A stretch of DNA of 64,000 nucleotides from Qipengyuania qiaonensis (lineage in GTDB: Bacteria; Pseudomonadota; Alphaproteobacteria; Sphingomonadales; Sphingomonadaceae): assembly GCF_019711515.1 (NCBI RefSeq), contig NZ_JAIGNO010000004.1:186001-250000 (forward strand), given 5' to 3'. Position 1 is the first letter of the stretch. Every line of letters starts with the position of its first letter. Shown here piece by piece: positions 17,262-25,416 of this stretch. A program made the position numbers and the translations under genes. Under the pieces are notes generated by a model, which searched no databases, was not told where the DNA came from, and saw only the letters and a program-made list of their open reading frames with translations.

Positions 17262-18233
17262 ATGAAACATGCTCTGACCGGCTATCTTGCAGCGGCGCTC
17301 GTCCTATCAGGCTGCTCTTCTGCGCCGGCGCCCGAAGATGCGCCGCGCGCCGAGGTGAATGGCGACTGGGCTCAGGTTCCCGACGGCACTGCTTGGGGCG
17401 AAGTGAGTGCGGTCGATACCGACAGTCATGGCCACATCTTCGTGCTTCAGCGTGCTGGCCGTGTGTGGGAAGAACCGTTTCCGTCCGACCCGATCGCCGA
17501 GCCAGTGGTGTTCATGTTTGCCCGCGACGGCAAGCTGCTTGCCAGCTGGGGTGCGGGCGAAACGGTCATGCCACACGGACTCTCGGTCGACGAGGCGGAC
17601 AAGGTCTGGATTACCGACGTACAACGCGAACAAGTGCTGCGCTTCTCGCATGACGGCGAACGCGAGATGGCTATCGGGAAACGTGGCGGATCGGACGATC
17701 TTCCCGGCCATTTCGGCAGGCCAGCCGACATCGCATTCTCGGGCGACAAGGTATTCGTTGCCGATGGCTATGCGAACTCGCGCATCGCCGTGTTCGACAG
17801 GCAGGGAAATTTCGTCCGCCAATGGGGCCGCGAAGGCTCCGGTGCTGAAGGGCTTGCCATTCCGCACTCGGTGGCGGTGAACAACGGCAAGGTGTATGTC
17901 GCCGACCGCGAAAACGCGCGGATCAAGATATTCGGCGAGGATGGCGAACTTATCGACACCTTCGATACGCCCGGCCATCCCTATGCCGTCAAGCCGCTGC
18001 GAAATGGCTATTTCCTCTCGGTCGAGGGTCGCGATAGGGCCGACCGGGCGGGGGCGATCATTCGCGTGTGGCGTCCCGGCGGGACGATCGAACGCGTGCT
18101 CGACGCGCGTGGCGAAGGTCCGACCAAGGGGCATGACCTTGCGATCGGCGCGGACGGCACAATCTATCTTGCCGACCCCGAAGGTAGCCGCGTGCTGACC
18201 TTCGAACTGGCCCAGAATACGGAAGACGAATAA
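17262..18233 (+). CDS. NHL-repeat beta-propeller lipoprotein
   Basis: A 323-residue exported lipoprotein: MKHALTGYLAAALVLSGCSS is a signal peptide with lipobox LSGC, so it is anchored to a membrane by Cys17. The rest is a series of NHL-type blades with recurrent VFVADGYANSRIAVFD, VYVADRENARIKIF and IYLADPEGSRVLTF segments. Related propellers occur in peptidyl-alpha-hydroxyglycine lyases, but nothing here proves that activity. The ATG at 17262 is two bases after the right inverted repeat. Its TAA overlaps the nspC start (TAATG), so the two are translated together; why a lipoprotein is tied to polyamine synthesis is unclear. Confidence 0.85.
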   Translation: MKHALTGYLAAALVLSGCSSAPAPEDAPRAEVNGDWAQVPDGTAWGEVSAVDTDSHGHIFVLQRAGRVWEEPFPSDPIAEPVVFMFARDGKLLASWGAGETVMPHGLSVDEADKVWITDVQREQVLRFSHDGEREMAIGKRGGSDDLPGHFGRPADIAFSGDKVFVADGYANSRIAVFDRQGNFVRQWGREGSGAEGLAIPHSVAVNNGKVYVADRENARIKIFGEDGELIDTFDTPGHPYAVKPLRNGYFLSVEGRDRADRAGAIIRVWRPGGTIERVLDARGEGPTKGHDLAIGADGTIYLADPEGSRVLTFELAQNTEDE

Positions 18234-19411
18234 TGGAAACCAAAGCCGGCGATCCCGGAGCCTTTGCGCAGTTCGGCCTCGACCGCGTATCCTCGCCCGC
18301 CTTTGTGGTGGATGCGGCGAAGCTGCGCGCCAATTGCCAGGTGCTGGCGGATATCCGCGACGAGGCGGACATCAAGGTGCTCGCCGCGCTCAAGGCCTTC
18401 TCCATGTGGTCGACGGCGCCGATCATCGGCGAGTATCTCGACGGGGTATGCACCTCCGGCCTGTGGGAAGCGCGGCTCGCGAGCGAATTCTACGATGGCG
18501 AGATCGCGACCTACTCCGCGGCGTACAAGCCGGAAGAACTGGAAGAGGTTTGCCGCCTGTCCGACCACGTGATCTTCAACTCGCCCGGCCAGTTGGAACG
18601 CGCCACGTTGATCCTCGAACAGGCGAGGGCGGCGGGGCAGGATTTCGACGTCGGGCTGCGTATCAATCCGATGCATGCCACGGGCGAGGTGCCGCGTTAC
18701 GATCCGTCGAGCCCCGGCAGCCGGCTCGGCTTTCCGCTCGATCAGCTGACGCCCGAGATCATGGCGCAGGTCGACGGAATCCATTTCCACAATCTGTGCG
18801 AACAGGATTTCGAGCCGCTCCATGCGACATGGGACAAGGTGTTCGACGCGATCGAGCCGTGGTTCGGGCAGCTCAAATGGATCAATATGGGCGGCGGCCA
18901 CCACATCACCCGCGCCGATTATCAGCGCGAGGAGCTGGTCGAGTTCCTGCGCGATGCCAAGGAAGATACGGGCGCGGAAATCTATCTCGAGCCGGGCGAG
19001 GCGGTGGCACTCGATGCGGGCATTCTCGTCGGGACGATACTCGATACGGGCTTCAACGAACTGCCCGTGGCGGTGGCGGACATTTCGGCGACCTGCCACA
19101 TGCCCGACGTGATCGAAGCGCCCTATCGCCCCGCCATGCTCGGCGAGAGTGTCGACCACGAGACGCCGGAAGTGCGCATCGGCGGCCCGTCCTGCCTCGC
19201 CGGCGACGTGATCGGCGATTATCGGATTCCCGGCGGCGCGGAGGTCGGCAAGCGTTTCGCCTTTCTCGACCAGGCGCATTATTCGATGGTCAAGACGAAC
19301 ACCTTCAACGGCGTCCAGCTTCCCGCGATCTACCTCTGGGACAGCGAAACCGACCAGCTCGAGCTGGTGAAGGAGTTCGGTTACGAGACCTTCCGCGACC
19401 GGTTGAGCTGA
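18233..19411 (+). CDS. nspC: Carboxynorspermidine/carboxyspermidine decarboxylase
   Basis: A PLP enzyme of the alanine-racemase fold (fold III) that decarboxylates carboxyspermidine or carboxynorspermidine to the polyamine. The 392-residue length is typical. The PLP lysine is Lys54 in VLAALKAFSMWS; HNLCEQ, the glycine-rich NMGGGHHI and the C-terminal active-site region CHMPD and GPSCLAGD also match. It starts on the last base of the lipoprotein stop. With the dehydrogenase at 15571 and ornithine decarboxylase at 21367 it completes a route from ornithine to spermidine. Its last 31 bases overlap the end of the opposite-strand GGDEF gene. Confidence 0.95.
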   Translation: METKAGDPGAFAQFGLDRVSSPAFVVDAAKLRANCQVLADIRDEADIKVLAALKAFSMWSTAPIIGEYLDGVCTSGLWEARLASEFYDGEIATYSAAYKPEELEEVCRLSDHVIFNSPGQLERATLILEQARAAGQDFDVGLRINPMHATGEVPRYDPSSPGSRLGFPLDQLTPEIMAQVDGIHFHNLCEQDFEPLHATWDKVFDAIEPWFGQLKWINMGGGHHITRADYQREELVEFLRDAKEDTGAEIYLEPGEAVALDAGILVGTILDTGFNELPVAVADISATCHMPDVIEAPYRPAMLGESVDHETPEVRIGGPSCLAGDVIGDYRIPGGAEVGKRFAFLDQAHYSMVKTNTFNGVQLPAIYLWDSETDQLELVKEFGYETFRDRLS

Positions 19412-21105
19412 AGCGGCAGGAGCGGGGCGGCGTCCGGATGTTCCGGCGCGGGAGTCCGCCGATCGAAGCACAGCCGGTCACGGCCGCCGCGCTTGGCGCT
19501 GTAGAGCAGCAGGTCGGCCTCGCGATAGCTCGTGGCGGGGTCTGCCGGATCGACCTGCGCCAGGCCCACACTCGCCGTTACCGGGTCGTCGAGCCCGGGA
19601 ACCTGCGCGTCGATCACATAGGGAATTTCGCGACGTACCCGGTCGAGGTCCAGCGCCGCGCGTTCGACGTGGTCTGTCTGCAGAACGACCGCGAATTCCT
19701 CCCCGCCCAGGCGCCAGGCGCCTACGAACGTACCGTCGGCCATTTCGCGCCGCAGCAAATCGCCGATCGCTTCGAGCACGCAGTCGCCCGTCGCATGGCC
19801 ATAAGTGTCGTTGACCGATTTGAAGCGATCGATGTCGATCAGGCCGAGCATTTCGCCGTCCTGCCATTCGCGCGCATCGTAGTCGCGCCGATTGCCGAGT
19901 TCGGTCAACGCGTCGTAGCGCGCCTCGCGCGCGAGATCGGTGCTGGCGGCCAGAGCTGCATCGCGCTCGCGGCGCAGCATATTCACGCGCCATCCGACCG
20001 CGGCCATCAGCGCCGCCGCCTCGAATGCGAGAGCAAGATAGAAACCGAAATCGGCGATGGGCGGAAGCGAATACAAGCCAAGATTGCGAGCCAGGCGTTC
20101 GATCGCGAACAGGAACGGCACGCTCCACGCCAGCGCGAAAACGCGCGCGGCCTCGCTGCCTCGATGCCAGGCCAGACCCGTCGCCACCAGTGTGACGACC
20201 GCGCCGGGGATGAAGGACAGATTGTAGGCGGTTCGCAGGCTGACGTCGAACAGGGCCCCCAATGGCAGGAAGAAGCCCGCGGCGAATGCCAGCAAGCCGC
20301 AGGCGATGGTCAGGCGGCGCATGCGCGGCCCCAGCATCTCGGGTTCGAAAAAGGCGAGCGCAAAGGGGGCCAGCAGGGCGATGGCCCAGGCGACGGCGGC
20401 ATAGGATACGACCGACCGCGCCCACAGCGAAAGGTCCGGGGCAACCAGAAAGACCAGCGATCCCGAAGTTGCGACATAGACCGCCAGCAGCAGCGAAAAG
20501 GCGAAGTGGAGGGCTGCGAACCGGCGGCGCAGCGCCAGCGTCATGAAGCCGCTCACCACGGCGGTGAGCAGCAGCATGCCAATGACGATGCCGAGGAGTA
20601 CCAGCGAGCCCGTCCGGTCGAGCGCGGCCGCCTTGGCGGGAACCACCCTGAGACTGTCTGCGACATCCGGCCCCAGAGGCCGGTCCACGCGCACATAGAG
20701 CGGCCCTTTGCCGTCGAATTCGGAGAGTGGCAGCGCGAACCGCGTCCCCGTGGTCCAGTTTTGCGCCAGAGTCGCGGGATCGATGACCCGCGTCATCATG
20801 CTGTCATCGGCCAGTGTCCGCGCCAATAGCAGGCCATCGGATGCCATGGCATCGCCGATAAGAACGGGATCGTCGGCAGAGACTGCCTCCGCAGGGATGC
20901 GCACCCAGCTATGCTTGCCGCGCGCATCGGCCTTGACCGTATTGCAGCGCCAGTCCGGTGCGGAAGCAGCTTCTTCTGCGGTCAGAACCTTGTCCGAGGG
21001 GAGGATGCATTTACCCGCTCCCTCGGCGGCGCGCGTCGCCCCGGCCGATATGGCAAAGCCGGCGACCGCCAGCAGAATCAGCAGATGATGAAACACGCGT
21101 CCCAT
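19381..21105 (-). CDS. Diguanylate cyclase with periplasmic sensor and 7TM region
   Basis: A 574-residue protein: signal or first membrane helix at 1-23, a periplasmic domain to about 170, seven or so hydrophobic helices resembling the 7TMR-DISM layout, then a GGDEF domain with RLGGEEF at 465-471. GGEEF is an active-site variant compatible with making cyclic di-GMP. No RxxD inhibitory site is seen five residues before it, so product inhibition may be absent. ATG 21105 starts the signal sequence; the frame is open further upstream without support. The 3' end overlaps nspC tail to tail by 31 bases. Confidence 0.88.
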   Translation of the reverse strand: MGRVFHHLLILLAVAGFAISAGATRAAEGAGKCILPSDKVLTAEEAASAPDWRCNTVKADARGKHSWVRIPAEAVSADDPVLIGDAMASDGLLLARTLADDSMMTRVIDPATLAQNWTTGTRFALPLSEFDGKGPLYVRVDRPLGPDVADSLRVVPAKAAALDRTGSLVLLGIVIGMLLLTAVVSGFMTLALRRRFAALHFAFSLLLAVYVATSGSLVFLVAPDLSLWARSVVSYAAVAWAIALLAPFALAFFEPEMLGPRMRRLTIACGLLAFAAGFFLPLGALFDVSLRTAYNLSFIPGAVVTLVATGLAWHRGSEAARVFALAWSVPFLFAIERLARNLGLYSLPPIADFGFYLALAFEAAALMAAVGWRVNMLRRERDAALAASTDLAREARYDALTELGNRRDYDAREWQDGEMLGLIDIDRFKSVNDTYGHATGDCVLEAIGDLLRREMADGTFVGAWRLGGEEFAVVLQTDHVERAALDLDRVRREIPYVIDAQVPGLDDPVTASVGLAQVDPADPATSYREADLLLYSAKRGGRDRLCFDRRTPAPEHPDAAPLLPLQLNRSRKVS

Positions 21106-21286
21106 TGCAGCGGCGCTAGCAGCAGATGTTTGCCTGTCGGTTAACCTTTGATCGAATTGGAGATAGTCGTATTTATCGCCTCTCGCTCCATCGCAGCTCA
21201 GGCCCGCCGCGCCCCGACGGCGGTTGCAATCCTGTCGTAACATTTCACTTGCGATTCATGAGCCACGATTTATATGCGCCGCTCCC

Positions 21287-21349
21287 GCTGCCCCAAGGGG
21301 ACTTCCTAACCGCAAGGCAGCTTGTCGTTTCATGGTCCGCAAGGGCCGT
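21287..21349 (+). ncRNA. Structured leader before ornithine decarboxylase (speF-type candidate)
   Basis: Two hairpins stand just upstream of the gene. The first pairs GCTGCC (21287-21292) with GGCAGC (21316-21321) around a 23-base loop that contains CCCCAAGGGG. The second pairs ATGGTCC (21332-21338) with GGGCCGT (21343-21349) and closes with a GCAA tetraloop. An AGGGGG ribosome site follows at once. A speF RNA motif is known upstream of ornithine decarboxylase in Alphaproteobacteria; I cannot test the match to its covariance model. The structures are seen, the identity is inferred. Confidence 0.4.
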
Positions 21350-21366
21350 TTAGGGGGTCCCTTGAG

Positions 21367-22569
21367 TTGCAGCATTTCCCTGAAGCCCGGTCCGTAGTTC
21401 GCGCTCTCGCGCCCGACGAACCCGTCATTCTGAACCGCCCGCACGCCGCTGCGCGCGCCGCCCGCTTCTTCGTCGAGAAGTTTCCGGGCAAGTCGCTCTA
21501 TGCGGTGAAGGCCAATCCCTCGCCCGATCTGTTGCAGATCCTGTGGGACAACGGCGTGACGCATTACGATGTCGCGTCGATCGCCGAAGTGCGGCTGGTC
21601 CGCGCGACGCTACCCGACGCGACGCTGTGCTTCATGCACCCAGTGAAGGCTCCGAGCGCGATCCGCGAGGCCTATCATCAGCACGGCGTGCGCACTTTCA
21701 GCCTCGACAGCGTGGAAGAGCTAGAGAAGATCGTCGGCGCTTGCCGTGGCGAGGATGGCGAACCGGCGCAGGATTTGCGCCTGTGCATCCGCCTGCGCGT
21801 CTCTTCCGAATATTCCGAGCTGAGCCTGGCATCGAAGTTCGGCTGCGACCTCACCGAAGCGCCTGCGCTCTTGCAGGAAGCGCGCCAGCATGCCGACTGG
21901 CTCGGCGTGTGCTTCCATGTGGGCAGCCAGGCGATGACGCCTTTCGCTTATGTCCAGGCGCTCGAGCGGGTGCGTATCGCCATCGGCGAAGCATCGGTGG
22001 TCATCGACATGATCGATGTCGGCGGCGGCTTTCCCTCGGTCTATCCGGGAATGGAGCCCCCGCCGCTGGAAGACTATTTCCAGATCATCCACCAGAACTT
22101 CTACAACCTGCCGATCGCCTACAACGCGGAGCTGTGGTGCGAACCCGGCCGTGCGCTGTGCGCGGAATACAGTTCGCTGATCGTGAAGGTGGAGAAGCGC
22201 CGCGGTGACGAGCTCTACATCAATGACGGCGCGTATGGCGCGCTGTTCGATGCGGCACATGTCGACTGGAAGTTCCCCGTGCGTGCGCTGGAAGACGACC
22301 TGATCAAGCCCGAGATGGATTTCGCCTTCTACGGCCCGACCTGCGACGATGCGGATTACATGCAGGGGCCCTTCGCGCTGCCCGAGGACATTCAGGCCGG
22401 CGACTACATCGAGATCGGCATGCTCGGCGCATATGGCGCGGCGATGAAGACCGATTTCAACGGCTTCGGCGCGGCAGAGCGGATCGTGGTCGAGGATGAG
22501 CCGATGGCGAGCCTTTACGACGGTAGCCGCGCACGCCCGGCGGCCGACAATGTGGTGAGCCTGCGCTAA
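21367..22569 (+). CDS. Ornithine decarboxylase (fold III, eukaryotic type)
   Basis: Decarboxylates ornithine to putrescine with PLP. About 400 residues with LYAVKANPSPD (PLP Lys48), the substrate loop HVGSQ, glycine-rich GGGFPS, CEPGRALC, and the C-terminal GPTCDDADYM whose Cys is the catalytic residue from the partner subunit. No ATG fits the N-terminus. TTG 21367 lies nine bases after AGGGGG and past the leader hairpins; a TTG at 21322 falls between the hairpins and is less likely. It feeds putrescine to the carboxyspermidine pathway encoded at 15571 and 18233. A long hairpin follows the stop. Confidence 0.95.
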   Translation: MQHFPEARSVVRALAPDEPVILNRPHAAARAARFFVEKFPGKSLYAVKANPSPDLLQILWDNGVTHYDVASIAEVRLVRATLPDATLCFMHPVKAPSAIREAYHQHGVRTFSLDSVEELEKIVGACRGEDGEPAQDLRLCIRLRVSSEYSELSLASKFGCDLTEAPALLQEARQHADWLGVCFHVGSQAMTPFAYVQALERVRIAIGEASVVIDMIDVGGGFPSVYPGMEPPPLEDYFQIIHQNFYNLPIAYNAELWCEPGRALCAEYSSLIVKVEKRRGDELYINDGAYGALFDAAHVDWKFPVRALEDDLIKPEMDFAFYGPTCDDADYMQGPFALPEDIQAGDYIEIGMLGAYGAAMKTDFNGFGAAERIVVEDEPMASLYDGSRARPAADNVVSLR

Positions 22570-22592
22570 ATCGTAGATAGCTGAGGATGAGA

Positions 22593-22630
22593 AAGGGCCG
22601 ACAGGACGGCTTTCCGTCCTGCTGACCCTT
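22593..22630. terminator. Long hairpin after ornithine decarboxylase
   Basis: A 17-position stem with 15 pairs, AAGGGCCGACAGGACGG against CCGTCCTGCTGACCCTT, closed by CTTT. It starts 24 bases after the decarboxylase stop. It lacks a clear run of T after the stem, so termination is likely but efficiency is unknown. Confidence 0.65.
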
Positions 22631-22653
22631 CCTTCAGTGCAACCCGAGACAAG

Positions 22654-22842
22654 CTACGGGCAATCCGGCTCTCCGGCCGTTTTCGCGATCTGGTCGTAAC
22701 TCAGACATTGGGAGTTGTCGGACGTGGCGTTCGGGGGCCATCCTGGCGCGTCTTCTTGGGGCCTTGCTCCGGCGCGGCGGCACCAAGCAATCCCGTAAAC
22801 GACCCGGTCGGGACCTGAAGAATACTCTTTTTCATGTCTCAC
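22654..22842 (-). pseudogene. Possible small broken reading frame
   Basis: A 62-codon frame ends in a plausible polar tail, SQCLSYDQIAKTAGEPDCP. A second start, a few bases inside it and in another frame, reads MKKSILQVPTGSFTGLLGAA, which looks more like a real N-terminus but stops after about 44 codons. Joining the two frames would give a more natural small protein, so this may be a frameshifted gene. I do not recognise a family. The rest of 22570-23001 holds the hairpin above and an inverted repeat CGGCTCG/CGAGCCG at 22930-22960, possibly the nitroreductase terminator. Confidence 0.25.
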
Positions 22843-23001
22843 ATCTTTGCAGGGGCTGGATCGATGCGCGAGATCAAGCCTTTTCGGGCCCGATTGCCGT
22901 CTAAACCTTGCTGTCAGATGAACGGATTACGGCTCGTCGCAGCTTGTGAACGGCGAGCCGATGAAGTGTTTCAACAATGCGGGCAAAGCGTGGGCCGGTC
23001 C

Positions 23002-23694
23002 TCAGGGGAAGCCCACGAATCTCGCGGCCTCGTGCACACTCTTGCGTTCGCTGACCACTGCATTTGCAGGAAAATTCTCGTCGGGCCAGCCCATGGCCAC
23101 GGCCTTCATAATGACCTGGTCGTCCGGTATCCCGGCATGTTCGCGCACCACCGGGCTTTGCATGATGCCCTGCGAGTTGATCACGCAGCCGAGGCCGCGC
23201 GACCATGCGGCGTTCACCAGCGCAGTGGTGACCGCCCCACAATCGAAAGGTGTGTCGTCACTGTCCGACAATTCGCGATCATAGGTCACAATCACGCAGA
23301 CCGGGGCATCGAACTGACGAAAACCGCGCAAGACCCAGTCCTGCCGCTTCTCCTTGTCGTCGCGCGCGATGCCCATGGCGCCGAATAGTTGCTTGGCCAC
23401 GCCGACCTGACGTTCACGGTGTACGCCCGCAAAGGGCTCTCCACGGCGAAATTCACGGCTGTCGGGTTCGCCGGCCAGAATACGTTCGGTATTGCCCTTG
23501 CGTATCCGATCGAGCGGCTCGCCCGTGATGATATGGAAATGCCAGGGCTGCGTGTTCATCGAAGTCGGCGAACGCATGGCGAGGGTGAGAACTTCCTCGA
23601 TCACCGCGCGCGGCACCGGCTTGTCGAGATAGCCCCGGATGGATCGACGGCCCATCACCACCTCTTCATAGGTCATGTCCGGGTTGCCGCTCAT
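23002..23694 (-). CDS. Nitroreductase family protein
   Basis: A 230-residue FMN-dependent oxidoreductase. The family N-terminus is RRSIRGYLDKPVPRAVIEEVL, followed by RSPTSMNTQPWHF and, late, AWSRGLGCVINSQGI. Such enzymes reduce nitro compounds, quinones or flavins with NAD(P)H; the substrate cannot be told. Two start codons are close: the ATG at 23694 is seven bases after GGAG and is preferred over 23700. It stands alone, with the cell-wall hydrolase gene upstream on the same strand ending 178 bases away. Confidence 0.9.
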   Translation of the reverse strand: MSGNPDMTYEEVVMGRRSIRGYLDKPVPRAVIEEVLTLAMRSPTSMNTQPWHFHIITGEPLDRIRKGNTERILAGEPDSREFRRGEPFAGVHRERQVGVAKQLFGAMGIARDDKEKRQDWVLRGFRQFDAPVCVIVTYDRELSDSDDTPFDCGAVTTALVNAAWSRGLGCVINSQGIMQSPVVREHAGIPDDQVIMKAVAMGWPDENFPANAVVSERKSVHEAARFVGFP

Positions 23695-23877
23695 CCTCAT
23701 TCTCCGTCGCTTTGCTGCGCCGGATTAGCGCGGCATCGCACAAGCGCAAAATACGCTACGGCATGGCTCGAAAGGGCCATGTCCAGCCTCGACAATCCCG
23801 GCAAACGTTCCGGGACGAGCCCTACAGTTCAAACTCGTCATGCTGCCATATGGCGTGGTGGGACACTGCGCGCAGGC

Positions 23878-25074
23878 TCAGGGAATGCGTGGCAGGCACC
23901 GGGCGGTGACTGGCTGTGCAATAAATCCGCAGTCGACATAGATTGTTTCTGCATTCCCCGCCCGCTCTGGCAGGAAGCTGAAGCGCAGCGTGCGGCGCGC
24001 CTCGCCCGATAGTGGAAGCTCGCCTGGGATATTCGCCGCGTCGTCCCACCCGTAAACCTGGCAATAGCGATCCCCCGGGCACAGCGCGCGGGCGCGCTCG
24101 ACGAGAGCGTCGGGGGAATCGCTGCGTGCAACGAGAACGAAATGCACGCCGGGTCCGGGTGAGGCGGGCGGCGTTCCGGCGGTCGCGGGGCCGGGGGACG
24201 ACGTGGATTGGCCGGTAATGCTGCGCACTGCCTCGCCGCCCTGCAACAGCGTGGGCAGCGGGTTGGCCGCGGCGACGGCCTGTGCCGTTGTGCGCAGCGC
24301 CGTCCAGTCCGGCTCGTCCCCACGGTAGCGGGCCGAGAGGGCATTTCCGCTGCCCCAGAACCCGCGCCACCGGAAGAAAATATGCGGGCCGACCTTGGCC
24401 ACCTTGTCGAGCTTGTCGCTCCACCAGGGATAGACGTAGTCGGCGTGGAAATGGGTCGCATTGCCGATAGTCGCGTCGGTTGCGCCATCCAGCATGGCAT
24501 CGGCCCGGGCCCGCGCCATGCGCCATGCTGCATCGGAATAGCGCCGCGCCAGCGAACCGTCGCAGGTGAAGCTGAACTGGCAGCCAGTGGGCCGCTGCGA
24601 ACCTTCGAACACTACGCCGCAGATCGTTTTGGCGAAAGCCGGATGGCGAGCGCGGTTGAGAACGACCTGCATCACTGCGCGCTGGTCTTCATTGCCGCCG
24701 CCGGCCTCGGCCATACCGGCCAGCGCCAGGCAATCGCGGGCCCGGATGCGGTCCGCGGAACTGCCCACGAACCTGAATGGCCGTGCAGAGCCGGGACCGA
24801 TGGAAGCGAAGTCGACCGCCGCATTGCGCGACTTTGCATCCGCCGCATCCAGTTCGCTGGTTACCACTGTGTCTTCGGCAGTGGCGGGAAGGGCGGCAAC
24901 CTCTGCTGCCGAAGTGCCGGCAACGGTCTTTGCGGGGCCGGAATTCTGGGGACTTGACGGTAAATTGCCGAACAGGCCCAGGCCAAGAAACGGCACGAGG
25001 ACGAGTGCGCCAAACGCCAGCATGGGCACGACCTGTCGCGGCCTGCGCGAAGGATCCTGCGGGTCGTCGTCCAT
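23878..25074 (-). CDS. SleB-like cell wall hydrolase
   Basis: A 398-residue protein anchored by an N-terminal membrane helix (VVPMLAFGALVLVPFLGLGL). The central Hydrolase_2 domain (PF07486, SleB type) has RDCLALAGMAEAGGGNEDQRA, whose Glu is the likely catalytic acid, and QVVLNRARHPAFAKTICGVV. It cleaves peptidoglycan in related proteins, probably as a lytic transglycosylase in the periplasm. A poorly conserved C-terminal part of about 150 residues with several cysteines follows. ATG 25074 is chosen because the membrane helix follows. It lies 52 bases after the YdeI-like gene, perhaps in the hemA operon. Confidence 0.85.
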   Translation of the reverse strand: MDDDPQDPSRRPRQVVPMLAFGALVLVPFLGLGLFGNLPSSPQNSGPAKTVAGTSAAEVAALPATAEDTVVTSELDAADAKSRNAAVDFASIGPGSARPFRFVGSSADRIRARDCLALAGMAEAGGGNEDQRAVMQVVLNRARHPAFAKTICGVVFEGSQRPTGCQFSFTCDGSLARRYSDAAWRMARARADAMLDGATDATIGNATHFHADYVYPWWSDKLDKVAKVGPHIFFRWRGFWGSGNALSARYRGDEPDWTALRTTAQAVAAANPLPTLLQGGEAVRSITGQSTSSPGPATAGTPPASPGPGVHFVLVARSDSPDALVERARALCPGDRYCQVYGWDDAANIPGELPLSGEARRTLRFSFLPERAGNAETIYVDCGFIAQPVTARCLPRIP

Positions 25075-25126
25075 CACGCCGGTCCAGCGGCAGTTGCGGG
25101 GATAGCCACGAGGGCCGGACGCGAGA

Positions 25127-25405
25127 TTATGCCTCGACCCATTTCCGCGCACTTTCGCGGCGATGCGGACAACCCGGCCAGCAGCATGGGCGCTTCTTGC
25201 CGCCGAGAATGTCCTCCTGCAGCCGCGCACGCCGCTTTTCGCGGGTGGCCTCCTGCTTTGCGGAAATGGTCCAGCAGATCCATTCGTTGCGCGCGAGCGG
25301 AGTGAGCATCCGCCATTTTTCCGCGAGTGCCGTGTTCCCTTCGAGCATGGCTTTCAGCTCGGAAGGGGTTTCGTGCCGGAAATCGGGGTTAGCGGCTGCC
25401 GCCAT
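25127..25405 (-). CDS. YdeI/OmpD-associated family protein
   Basis: A 92-residue cytosolic protein whose core TPLARNEWICWTISAKQEATR matches the YdeI/OmdA family (PF13376), members of which are short and poorly understood. The tail is rich in Cys and Arg (KKRPCCWPGCPHR). ATG 25405 is 11 bases after the hemA stop, which suggests co-transcription. A longer form from 25456 would overlap hemA. Function unknown. Confidence 0.75.
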   Translation of the reverse strand: MAAAANPDFRHETPSELKAMLEGNTALAEKWRMLTPLARNEWICWTISAKQEATREKRRARLQEDILGGKKRPCCWPGCPHRRESARKWVEA

Positions 25406-25416
25406 CGGCCGTCGGC

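Noticed and set aside
18334-20829. 831-codon plus-strand frame across nspC and the GGDEF gene
   Set aside because: Arg-rich shadow of two well supported genes.
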